Below, piece after piece: positions 16,092 through 23,939 of a DNA stretch of 32,949 bases. The stretch lies in assembly GCA_035499655.1 (NCBI GenBank), contig DATJYL010000007.1, positions 1-32,949 of the forward strand, given 5' to 3'. The number at the start of each line of letters is the position of its first letter. The stretch's first letter is position 1. The notes under the pieces are model-generated. The model was not told where the DNA came from. It searched no databases and saw nothing but the letters and a program-made list of their open reading frames with translations. Position numbers and translations under genes: made by a program. The stretch comes from Pirellulales bacterium (lineage in GTDB: Bacteria; Planctomycetota; Planctomycetia; Pirellulales; JADZDJ01).

Positions 16092-17207
16092 TTATTTCTT
16101 TTCCGAAATTTGATCGAACAGCGCGCCGTCATTGAAGAACTTCTGGTAGGCGTCGTCCCAATCTTTGGCCACTGCGGTAATGCCGAATAATTTGATCGGC
16201 GGGAAACGGTCCGCAAATTTTTGCCGATCCCCTTCGCTATTGGGCCGATAAAAATGCTTGGCGATCATCTGCTGCGCCACCGGCGTGTACAAAAATTCCA
16301 AATAGGCTCGGGCCGCGTCAACCGTGCCGTGTTTCTTCACGTTTTCGTCAACCCAGGCCACCTGCGGCTCGGCCTTGAAGCTAACCGGCGGATAAACAAT
16401 TTCCAGTTCGCCTTTGGAATCTTGCACTTCTTGCTGCCCTTCGTTCTCCCAAGTCAGGTGCACGTCGCCGATGCCTTTTTTCGAAAACGTCATCGTCGCT
16501 GCGCGGGCTGCAACATCGAGCACCGGTACCTGCTGATAAAGTTTGGTAACAAAGTCCTTGGCCTGGTCTTCGGAGCCGCCGCGAGTGACCACCGAACCCC
16601 AGGCTGCCAAAAAGCTGAGTTTGCCGTTGCCCGATGTTTTGGGATGCGGCGTGATGATTTGCACGTCCGGCTTCACCAGGTCAGGCCAATCGTGAATCTG
16701 TTTCGGATTGCCCTTGCGAACGACGAACACAATGGTGCTGTAGTATGGCAACGAATTTTCCGGCAACCGTTTTTCCCAGCCTTCTGCAATTAAGCCGCTG
16801 CGGCGAATCAAGTCGGTATCGGGCCACATGGCCAGCGTCACGACGTCGGCTTCCAGGCCATCGTTCACTGCGCGAGCCTGGCTGGAAGAACCGCCGTGCG
16901 ATTGTTTGATCGTTACCTTGCGGCCGGTATCGCGCTCGTAGATCTTGCCGAACTGCTCATTGATGTCCTGCCACAATTCCCGTGTCGGGTCGCAAGCCAC
17001 GTTCAATAGTTCCACCGGGTCGGTGTTCGCCGCAGGCTTGTCGGCAGCAGCGGCCACTCCAGAAACGGCGCTGCCGCAGTGGATCGCGCCGCTGATCAGT
17101 GCGGCCAGAAAAAGCGAAAACGAAAACACAACAGCAGTAGCGCGGCCGGTGCGTGCCATGGCAGTATTCCAACTAGCTGGGGTTTGAATATCGCGATTTC
17201 GGCCCAT
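16092..17207 (-). CDS. sbp: Periplasmic sulfate-binding protein
   Basis: This is the solute receptor of the sulfate transporter. A hydrophobic signal (about residues 26-47) and an Ala-rich linker precede the mature domain, which begins LLNVACDPTRELWQDIN. Both family signatures are present: KQSHGGSSSQARAVNDGLEA followed by DVVTLAMWPDTD, and PHPKTSGNGKLSFLAAWG. Later phrases VLDVAARAATMTFSKKGIGDVHLTWENE and the C-terminal FPPIKLF match sulfate-binding proteins rather than molybdate ones. An internal ATG at 17159 gives a more compact signal peptide and is a reasonable alternative start. It is the first gene of the operon, divergent from the sigma-54-type regulator, with a shared 221-bp gap. Confidence 0.93.
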   Translation of the reverse strand: MGRNRDIQTPASWNTAMARTGRATAVVFSFSLFLAALISGAIHCGSAVSGVAAAADKPAANTDPVELLNVACDPTRELWQDINEQFGKIYERDTGRKVTIKQSHGGSSSQARAVNDGLEADVVTLAMWPDTDLIRRSGLIAEGWEKRLPENSLPYYSTIVFVVRKGNPKQIHDWPDLVKPDVQIITPHPKTSGNGKLSFLAAWGSVVTRGGSEDQAKDFVTKLYQQVPVLDVAARAATMTFSKKGIGDVHLTWENEGQQEVQDSKGELEIVYPPVSFKAEPQVAWVDENVKKHGTVDAARAYLEFLYTPVAQQMIAKHFYRPNSEGDRQKFADRFPPIKLFGITAVAKDWDDAYQKFFNDGALFDQISEKK

Positions 17208-17428
17208 CCGTAGTGCCGACAGAGTTCATAGCTACTGAAGCACACCTTGTGCCGGCGAAAAAAACGTTTGTTTCTGCTAGCACTGGTCATGGTTTTAATA
17301 AAATAGGTGATCAATAACGACAATAACCGTTGTATTTAATAGATACCCGTGATAAATTATGGACTTGTATCCGTTAAATGTGATGGATAAATGTCGCCGG
17401 ATGGCTGTGATCTGCCCCCATCGATTTC
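17208..17428. promoter_or_regulatory. Divergent promoter region, sbp versus activator gene
   Basis: This 221-bp region is A/T-rich, especially 17290-17360 (AATAAAATAGGTGATCAATAACG). It must carry the promoters of the sulfate operon (-) and the regulator (+). I could not place a -24/-12 site with the required GG-N10-GC spacing. No operator is obvious beyond short inverted motifs such as AACG/CGTT near 17318-17333. Confidence 0.4.
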
Positions 17429-19102
17429 ATGGAACGTTACAGCAAAATTCTGTTGGATGTGTGGCGAGAAGCGTGCCGGCACATAGAGATTGCCGAGGCT
17501 ACCGATCTGATTACACCGTTGATTTTGCGCCAGTTGCCGTTGGACCAACTGGTTTTGCGGATCGTTGATTTAGAACGGGGCGTGGTCGATACGGTTGCAG
17601 CAACTGCGCGCGATCATCGTCGCCCTAAGTCGCGCTTGCGCAGCGAGTGCACTCCGGATGCCATCGATCGCTTGTTTCAGTGGTGTCGGCGAGGTGAAGT
17701 ATTGCACGACAGCACCGAGGCGTTGCAAGAACGGCTGCCCGGTCTGCTACCGGAAGACGTCGCCGGCGACATTCTGGCCGGACCATTGAATACCGCGGAA
17801 GGGCCTTCCGGTGTACTCGTGTTCGTGGCTACATCGACACGTTTATTTACTGCCGAACACGAGGAATTGCTCAAAGTGTTGGTGGAGCCTTTCACGGTGG
17901 CTTTGGAGAACGATCGCCGATTGCGTGAATTGACCGCTTTGCGTGAAAAAGTGGAAGCGGAAAATCGCTCGTTGCTAACCAAGCTGGGCCGTAATGATTT
18001 GAGCGACGCCATTGTCGGCGTGGAATCGGGGTTGCGAGGCGTCATGGACCGCGTCAGTCTCGTGGCGCGAGCCGACATTCCGGTGCTGATCCTCGGCGAA
18101 ACCGGTTCCGGAAAGGAAGTGCTGGCGCGGGCCATTCACAAGCAATCGCGGCGCGACAACGGACCGTTTTTGCGGGTGAATTGCGGAGCGATTCCGCCGG
18201 AATTGGTCGATTCTGAATTATTCGGCCACGAACGTGGAAGCTTTACAGGCGCCACGGCTTTACGAAAAGGATGGTTCGAGCGGGCTGATCGCGGCACGCT
18301 GTTTCTTGACGAGTGCGGCGAACTGCCCCCGGCCGCACAAGTGCGACTTTTGCGCATTTTGCAGGATGGCACGTTCGAACGTGTCGGCGGCGAGCGGCAA
18401 ATTCATGTCGACGTGCGGGTCGTGGCGGCAACGCATCGCAATTTGCAAGCCATGGTTGGCGAAGGAACATTTCGGGAAGATTTATGGTATCGGCTGGCGG
18501 TTTTTCCCATTCATTTGCCGCCGCTGCGTGATCGGCCGGAAGATATCGCCGCTTTGGCCGCTCACTTTGCGTTGCGGGCCGCAAAAAGGTTCGGACTGCC
18601 TGCCCGCACCCCAACACCCGAAGATGTAAACTTACTGGCCAAATACAATTGGCCGGGGAACGTGCGGGAACTGGCCAGCGTGATTGAACGAGCGGCGATC
18701 CTGGGGAACGGCCTGAAATTAGATGTGACGACGGCCTTGGGAGTCGTACCTCAAACCAGCTTTTCTGAATCGGCTTGGCCGCAGCTTTCATCGCCCACTT
18801 CACAATTCTCGCCCCTTCCTCGCGACTTTTCACTTCCATCTGCTCAAGCCGCAATCCAGGAATCACATTCACGGCCCCAGGCTTCTCGAATCGCGTCGAC
18901 TAGGCCCATTGCCGATTTTTCGCCGCTCGATTCCGCCATGCGCCAGCACATCGAAGCGGCTTTGCAGCGGACTCGCGGCCGAATCGAAGGTCCGCACGGC
19001 GCCGCCAAATTGCTGGGCATAAACCCGCATACACTTCGTGCCCGGATGCGCAAACTCAAGATTAATTGGCGCAATTTCCGACCAGCCGAGGATGTAGTGT
19101 AA
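17429..19102 (+). CDS. Sigma-54-dependent transcriptional activator (GAF-like, AAA+, Fis-type HTH)
   Basis: The 557-residue regulator has an N-terminal GAF-like sensor region (about 1-165), a short coiled-coil (165-186), and an AAA+ domain starting DAIVGVESGLRGVM. Walker A is GETGSGKE (223-230), the sigma-54 contact loop is GSFTGA (270-275, Ser in place of the usual Ala), and Walker B is GTLFLDEC. Arg-finger and sensor phrases are FREDLWYRLAVFPI, LPPLRDRPEDI and NWPGNVRELASVIERA. After a low-complexity linker (about 445-505) a Fis-type helix-turn-helix ends the protein (GAAKLLGINPHTLRARMRKLKI). The layout recalls FhlA/NorR-type activators without a receiver domain. The ligand is unknown. It may control the divergent sulfate genes, but this is only positional. 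Confidence 0.93.
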   Translation: MERYSKILLDVWREACRHIEIAEATDLITPLILRQLPLDQLVLRIVDLERGVVDTVAATARDHRRPKSRLRSECTPDAIDRLFQWCRRGEVLHDSTEALQERLPGLLPEDVAGDILAGPLNTAEGPSGVLVFVATSTRLFTAEHEELLKVLVEPFTVALENDRRLRELTALREKVEAENRSLLTKLGRNDLSDAIVGVESGLRGVMDRVSLVARADIPVLILGETGSGKEVLARAIHKQSRRDNGPFLRVNCGAIPPELVDSELFGHERGSFTGATALRKGWFERADRGTLFLDECGELPPAAQVRLLRILQDGTFERVGGERQIHVDVRVVAATHRNLQAMVGEGTFREDLWYRLAVFPIHLPPLRDRPEDIAALAAHFALRAAKRFGLPARTPTPEDVNLLAKYNWPGNVRELASVIERAAILGNGLKLDVTTALGVVPQTSFSESAWPQLSSPTSQFSPLPRDFSLPSAQAAIQESHSRPQASRIASTRPIADFSPLDSAMRQHIEAALQRTRGRIEGPHGAAKLLGINPHTLRARMRKLKINWRNFRPAEDVV

Positions 19103-19142
19103 TCGGCGCCCGACTGTGATTTAGAGCATCGGGTACATCGGA

Positions 19143-19282
19143 TAGTGGGTCAGTTTGATCGACCGGAAATGTAGCGACCCCGGCGCGCCGGGGTCCCCAG
19201 CCGTTTTTTCAGAGATTGGTGCGTCCGCGGCTGAAGATCCCGGCGCGCCGGGACATCTGCATTTCAAACTGACCCACCACTA
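19143..19282. repeat. Larger relative of the 78-bp repeat with two GC palindromes
   Basis: The ends TAGTGGGTCAGTTTGA and TTTCAAACTGACCCACCACTA are related to those of the 78-bp copies and form a perfect terminal stem (GTGGGTCAGTTTGA). Both arms differ together from the 78-bp family. The interior holds GACCCCGGCGCGCCGGGGTC at 19176-19195 and TCCCGGCGCGCCGGGA at 19238-19253, each a perfect palindrome. CAGCCG and CGGCTG, lying between the two palindromes, can also pair. Confidence 0.75.
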
Positions 19283-19362
19283 TACACCGGCCGGGAATGG
19301 GCAGTCGGCCATCTTTCTGTAAAATAGCGGCAAGCCATCGCAACTTGAAGGCTAAACCTTGA

Positions 19363-19480
19363 GCCGTGCCCTAGACTTTGGCATCGGCACGGCGACTGGC
19401 TGCTGAGCGGCCAGCACGGCGGGTCGTATGACGCCAGGGCACTGGAAGTCACCCTGCAAGACCAAGTTCACTCACTGGAG
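19363..19480 (+). promoter_or_regulatory. Hairpin-rich leader before the monooxygenase gene
   Basis: Several short stems can be drawn: GCCGTGCC (19363-19370) with GGCACGGC (19386-19393), CTGGC with GCCAG around 19397-19415, and CCAG-GGCA-CTGG near 19434-19445. CAGGG with CCCTG offers an alternative pairing. The gene's ribosome binding site GGAGAGGAT follows. This may be a structured 5' untranslated region, or simply GC-rich spacer. Confidence 0.3.
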
Positions 19481-19493
19481 AGGATCGTGATCG

Positions 19494-21191
19494 ATGAATC
19501 CATTATCGAATATCCCTTGCGATGCACTGATTGTCGGCGCCGGCCCCGTGGGCCTGACCATGGCCTTGGAACTGTTGCGACGGGGTTTGAAATGCCGAAT
19601 TATCGATTTGAACGCCGCTCCCACCGATAAATCGAAAGCGCTGGTGCTGTGGGGTCGGACGCTGGAATTGCTCGATCACGCCGGCGTGGCCGACGATTTC
19701 GTCTCGACCGGCATGTGGGCCCAGGGCGCCCGCATGTTTGGTGGCGGTAAAGAACTGCTGCACGTGGAAATTCATCGTGACGACACCGCCTTTCCGCGCC
19801 CGCTCATGATTCCGCAAAACGAAACGGAACGCGTGCTCACGGAAAATCTTCAGCGTCACGGCCTGCAAGTGGAGCGGCCAGTGGAACTTGTGAAGTGCGT
19901 GGACCAGGACGATTGTATTTTGTCCACGCTTCGGCATGCCGACGGACACGAGGAACAACTGACCAGCGCTTGGCTACTGGGCTGTGACGGCGCCCACAGC
20001 ACCGTGCGCAAGCAACTGGGCATTGAGTTTGCCGGCGAATTTGAACCCAACGACTGGTTGCTGGCCGACGTGCACGTGGACGGGCCGATATCTCCAGACG
20101 AAATTAGCGCCTACTGGCACCGCGACGGAGTGGTGATTTTTTTCCCATTCGCTCCCAACCGTTGCCGGGTCATTGCCGATTTGGGCAAAGCGCCGGGAAC
20201 CGAAAAGCCGCCCGATCCAACCCTGGCCGAAGTGCAGGCGCTTGTCGATCAACGCGGACCAGCGGGCGTGAAATTGCACGATCCGGTCTGGTTATCGGGC
20301 TTTCGAATTCACGAACGCAAGGTGAACGAATATGGGCGCGGCCGCGCGTTTTTGTGCGGCGATGCGGCACACGTTCACAGTCCCGCCGGCGGGCAAGGCA
20401 TGAACACCGGCATGCAGGATGCTTTCAATTTGGCCTGGAAATTGACGTTGGTGCACCAAGGCCGCGCCAAGCGGTCGCCGCTGTTGGAAAGTTACACCCA
20501 GGAACGCAGCGCCGTGGGCGAAATGGTGCTGCACGACGCCGGCATGTTTACCCGTGTGGCGATGCTGCGCAATCCCATGCTGCAATTCCTTCGAAATCAT
20601 GTGATCTCCCTGGCCGGAAAACTTACGGCCGTGCAGGAACGGGCCATCGCCACGCTGACCGAAATGGCCGTCCATTATCCAAATAGCCCCCTGAACGGCG
20701 ACGACCCCGGCAGCGCCTGGGGTGATGAAGTGAAAGCCGGAGATCGATTGCCCGATGCCAATGTGCGCGATGCACGAACCGGAAACGCGGTGCGCCTGCT
20801 GGAATCAATGCGGGGAACACAACACACACTATTGTTGCTGCCGGAAACCAGCGATTCCGGCACGATTGTAGAAATGGTCAACCAAGCCCAGGTTTTGGCT
20901 CACGAATTTGGAGATGTGCTGCGGACCATAATGGTAACGCCCGGCAATTCCGCGGTAACGCCGGAAGCCGCGGTTGCGGCGGTATTGGTCGACATCAACC
21001 GCCAAGTGCAAAATCGGCTGGGGCTAAGTGGACCGGCCATCGCTGTCGTGCGGCCGGATGGGTACCTCTCCTTCCGAGGACACGCCCAATCGTGGACCAA
21101 CTTGCAGCAGCATTTGACGCAGTATTTAGTGCCCGTCAACCGGCAAACATCGGTCAATGCCCTGGACGGTACAACTCCGCAAATGGTATGA
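19494..21191 (+). CDS. FAD-dependent monooxygenase (group A, aromatic hydroxylase-like)
   Basis: The 565-residue cytosolic flavoenzyme would hydroxylate an aromatic or polyketide-like substrate using NAD(P)H and oxygen. FAD contacts are visible as the N-terminal dinucleotide motif IVGAGPVGLTMALELLRRG (14-32), the DG motif LLGCDGAHSTVRK, and the GD motif RAFLCGDAAHVHSPAGGQGMN with TGMQDAFNLAWKL after it. The C-terminal part (about 400-550) resembles the thioredoxin-like domain of PHBH/MhpA/phenol-hydroxylase relatives. GGAGAGGAT upstream supports the ATG. No catabolic neighbours are present, so the substrate is unknown; the nearest gene downstream is infA, separated by repeat copy 3. Confidence 0.9.
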   Translation: MNPLSNIPCDALIVGAGPVGLTMALELLRRGLKCRIIDLNAAPTDKSKALVLWGRTLELLDHAGVADDFVSTGMWAQGARMFGGGKELLHVEIHRDDTAFPRPLMIPQNETERVLTENLQRHGLQVERPVELVKCVDQDDCILSTLRHADGHEEQLTSAWLLGCDGAHSTVRKQLGIEFAGEFEPNDWLLADVHVDGPISPDEISAYWHRDGVVIFFPFAPNRCRVIADLGKAPGTEKPPDPTLAEVQALVDQRGPAGVKLHDPVWLSGFRIHERKVNEYGRGRAFLCGDAAHVHSPAGGQGMNTGMQDAFNLAWKLTLVHQGRAKRSPLLESYTQERSAVGEMVLHDAGMFTRVAMLRNPMLQFLRNHVISLAGKLTAVQERAIATLTEMAVHYPNSPLNGDDPGSAWGDEVKAGDRLPDANVRDARTGNAVRLLESMRGTQHTLLLLPETSDSGTIVEMVNQAQVLAHEFGDVLRTIMVTPGNSAVTPEAAVAAVLVDINRQVQNRLGLSGPAIAVVRPDGYLSFRGHAQSWTNLQQHLTQYLVPVNRQTSVNALDGTTPQMV

Positions 21192-21200
21192 TTAGAACGG

Positions 21201-21278
21201 TAGTGGGATAATTTGAACATAGCCCGACTGTGTCAGTCGGAAACAATGGCTGTCGGGATTTCAAATTGTTCCACCACC
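21201..21278. repeat. 78-bp palindromic repeat, copy 3
   Basis: The copy begins 9 bp after the monooxygenase stop. By eye, 70 of 78 positions match copy 1. The outer arms are less paired than in copies 1 and 2, and the inner stem keeps CCGACTG/CAGTCGG. The infA frame is open through it, so automated annotation could extend infA into the repeat from a TTG at 21213. Confidence 0.83.
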
Positions 21279-21356
21279 ATTAAAACCGTGGGGAAAGTCA
21301 GGGGAGTTAGAAGCTTTCGATTTAGTAAGCATTCCGCAAGCGTTAGGTCCCAGCCG

Positions 21357-21587
21357 ATGGCCGACGAAAAACAAAAAGAAGAAGCGCTCGAAGTCGACGG
21401 CGTGGTCACGCAGGCGCTGGCCAACACTCGCTTTCGAGTGCAAATCGAAGGGGGCCATTTGGTCACGGCTCACGTCGCCGGCCGGATGCGGAAAAACTTC
21501 ATCCGCATTGTTCCGGGTGACCGGGTAAAAGTAGAACTCTCCCCCTACGATTTGACGAAAGGCCGCATTACCTTTCGGGAACGATAA
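21357..21587 (+). CDS. infA: Translation initiation factor IF-1
   Basis: This 76-residue single-domain S1/OB-fold protein binds the A site of the 30S subunit during initiation. Family phrases are [62 protein letters not shown]. Family members are about 72 residues; ATG 21357 gives the normal N-terminus, while upstream in-frame starts would translate repeat copy 3. There is a weak AGG about 10 nt upstream. The gene is outside any ribosomal-protein cluster. Bacteria of this kind may carry more than one infA, so it need not be the only copy. Confidence 0.93.
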   Translation: MADEKQKEEALEVDGVVTQALANTRFRVQIEGGHLVTAHVAGRMRKNFIRIVPGDRVKVELSPYDLTKGRITFRER

Positions 21588-21915
21588 AGCAGAAATCGCT
21601 TTCTTGGCGATTGTACGCGAAATAGGCCGCCTCTTGGCCCCATACGCGGATTAAATGATTGCGGCAATTGAGTTTGTGATTGCTAGCAAATGTCCAGGCC
21701 CCGCAGCGACAAGGTCGCGTATCCCATCGTTCGGAAAAGCCGGCCACTAGCGATTTTTCATAATTTCGTTAAAACCGTTGCGCGATTAGCAAGGTATTGT
21801 TACGTGTGAGTCTGTTTCCGCGTGTCCTGGTATCTTGCCCAACAGGCGCCACGGCTCTCAAATGCTCCAGGCCGTCAAATCATCGAAACAACATTTCTTC
21901 GAGGAGATTACTGAC
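21588..21915. other. Intergenic region before the large secreted-protein gene
   Basis: No gene or clear terminator is seen. AATCGC (21594-21599) and GCGATT (21607-21612) form a small stem without a T-tract just after infA. The A/T-rich part around 21755-21800 probably holds the promoter of the next gene, but I cannot place -35/-10 boxes with confidence. GAGGAG at 21901-21906 is the ribosome binding site of the next gene. Confidence 0.4.
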
Positions 21916-23658
21916 GTGAACAAAACGACATTTTTTAAACCTCAGCAATGGATTACGGCCGCGGCGATGTCGGCCATTTTCTTGGCGGGCGCGGCCTTTG
22001 CACAGGCTCAAACTGCAAAACCCGTGATGGTGGTTTCGCTGCCCAGCGTGGACGAGCTGCTGGCTAATGTTGATTTTCTGGGTCAACTCGGCGGACAACC
22101 CAACGCTTCGATGATGATCAACGGGCTGATTCAGGCGTATACCCAGGGCCAAGGGTTGAAGGGGTTGGATAAATCCAAGCCATTGGGTTTTGTCGTCGGG
22201 ATTGCCGACGATGGCTCGTTCGCTCCAGCCGTTCTCATTCCCGTGACCAGCGCCAAGGATCTCGCCGGCACACTGGCCATGATGCATTTAACGGCTCCGG
22301 CGCAGGACGAAGGGGGCGTGATGAAACTGACCGCGCCCAACGGCATGGATTTATTTGTCCGCGAGCAAAGCGGCTGGGCATTTGTCACCCAGGCCAAAGA
22401 TACGCCGCTGCCATCGGACGACCCCATGAAACTAATGGCCGGGATCAATCCCGATTACGATTTGGGAATTCGCATTCTGCTGCAAAACGTACCGGAAGAA
22501 AAGAAGAAATCGCTGATTGAACAGTTCCGTGGATTCATGGAATTTGCCGCCGCCGCCCAGCAGCGCCAACAGGGCGCCGATAACCCGTTTTCGACCCTGA
22601 GTCAGAAGAATTTGGAACAGCAAGTGGCGGCCATCGAACAGCTTTTGAACGAAGCTAATCAAATCACCATCGGCTGGAAAATCGACCGGGCTGCCAAGAA
22701 CACGTATTTGGATTTTAGTGTGACCGCGGTTCCCGGCTCTCAGCTCGACCAATGCATGAAGCAAATGGCGAGTGGGACCACGAACTTTGCCGGTTTCATC
22801 ATGCCGGATTCCGCCTTGACTTTGAATTTCAGTGGGAAAAACTCGCAGGAAAACATCGACCAGACCCTAACCACTTTGGAGCAACTGAAAGGCAAAGCCG
22901 AAGAGGCCATCGATAAGGATCCCGATTTGGCCAACGATAAGCGCGACAGCGTAAAGCAAGTGCTGCACGAATTCCTGGACGTGGCCGAGAACACGGTCAA
23001 GGCGGGTAAGTCCGACGGCGGCGCGGTCGTGCAAGTGGGGGCCGGCAAGTTTCAAGCCGCTGCGGGAGGGTTTGTAGCTGACGGTCCGGCACTGGAAAAA
23101 GCCGTTAAGGACGTCCTCACTTTGGCTCAAGGCGAGCCGCAATTCACAGAACAGGCCACCGTGAAACTCGACTTGGAAACTTACAAAGATGTGCATTTCC
23201 ATCAAGTCAGCGTGAAGTTGCCGGAGGAAGCCGGCGACGACGCCAAGAAAATTTTCGGCGATACAGTGGATATTTACTTCGGCGCCGGCCCGCAAAACGC
23301 TTATATCGCGGCGGGCAAAGGCAGCTTGGATTTGGTGAAAGCCGTCATCGATCACTCCGCTGCCGAACCAAACAAGGCCGTTCCTCCACTGCAAATGAGT
23401 ATTGCCTTGACTCCCATTGCCGATTTTGTCGGTTCGCTTAACGATGCTCAGGCCGCGGCCGGCGGGGCAGCCTTTAGCCAAGCCCTCAGCCAGACGCCGG
23501 GCAAAGATCACGTAACGCTCAATGCTCATCTCATTCCCAATGGTTTTACTTACCGTTTAATGGTTGAAGAAGGTGTGCTGAAGGCGATTGGCGCCATGGC
23601 GACTCATACCGGCGGACCCGGCGGGCCTGCAGGAGCGCCCAGCGGCCCCAATAACTAA
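21916..23658 (+). CDS. Large secreted protein of unknown function
   Basis: The protein has 580 residues from GTG 21916, which follows GAGGAGATTACTGAC, a strong ribosome binding site; the longer frame from 21835 lacks one. The signal peptide ends AGAAFAQAQ, so it is exported. The mature part has repeating motifs such as LPSVDELLANVDFLGQLGG, KSKPLGFVVGIADDGSFAPAVLIPV and LEQLKGKAEEAIDKDPDL. It ends in a Gly/Pro tail (GGPGGPAGAPSGPNN). No enzyme motif, Cys pair or membrane helix is seen in the mature part. The style resembles conserved planctomycetal secreted proteins with DUF-type beta-alpha modules. It is a single gene with its own terminator. Confidence 0.8.
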   Translation: MNKTTFFKPQQWITAAAMSAIFLAGAAFAQAQTAKPVMVVSLPSVDELLANVDFLGQLGGQPNASMMINGLIQAYTQGQGLKGLDKSKPLGFVVGIADDGSFAPAVLIPVTSAKDLAGTLAMMHLTAPAQDEGGVMKLTAPNGMDLFVREQSGWAFVTQAKDTPLPSDDPMKLMAGINPDYDLGIRILLQNVPEEKKKSLIEQFRGFMEFAAAAQQRQQGADNPFSTLSQKNLEQQVAAIEQLLNEANQITIGWKIDRAAKNTYLDFSVTAVPGSQLDQCMKQMASGTTNFAGFIMPDSALTLNFSGKNSQENIDQTLTTLEQLKGKAEEAIDKDPDLANDKRDSVKQVLHEFLDVAENTVKAGKSDGGAVVQVGAGKFQAAAGGFVADGPALEKAVKDVLTLAQGEPQFTEQATVKLDLETYKDVHFHQVSVKLPEEAGDDAKKIFGDTVDIYFGAGPQNAYIAAGKGSLDLVKAVIDHSAAEPNKAVPPLQMSIALTPIADFVGSLNDAQAAAGGAAFSQALSQTPGKDHVTLNAHLIPNGFTYRLMVEEGVLKAIGAMATHTGGPGGPAGAPSGPNN

Positions 23659-23705
23659 GCCTTGGTTTGACGATTGCTCTGCCTTAAATTTCAATTGATT
23701 TTTCG

Positions 23706-23737
23706 CAGCCCGGTTGAAAAACAGCCGGGCTGTTTTT
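23706..23737 (+). terminator. Intrinsic terminator after the secreted-protein gene
   Basis: CAGCCCGG (23706-23713) and CCGGGCTG (23725-23732) form an 8-bp stem around an A-rich loop, followed by TTTTT. It lies about 50 bp after the stop codon. Confidence 0.88.
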
Positions 23738-23939
23738 GCGCTATGACGCAGCCCCGCTGAAAACGACTGGAGAAGAGTTGTTTTCATGGCCGCGGCATGC
23801 CTTTTCAGCCCAGGGCGCAAGCGATTACACTCGCAGGTATGAATTCCGTTAGCGCACGTTGAAACGAACCAACGGCTGCAGTGGCCTGTCGAATCATCAT
23901 GCAGCCATCCAGCTAAAATTTCTTCACCCACCATTCGCC

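Noticed and set aside
21213-21356. N-terminal extension of IF-1
   Set aside because: It is translated from repeat copy 3 and the spacer; IF-1 is about 72 residues and ATG 21357 gives 76.
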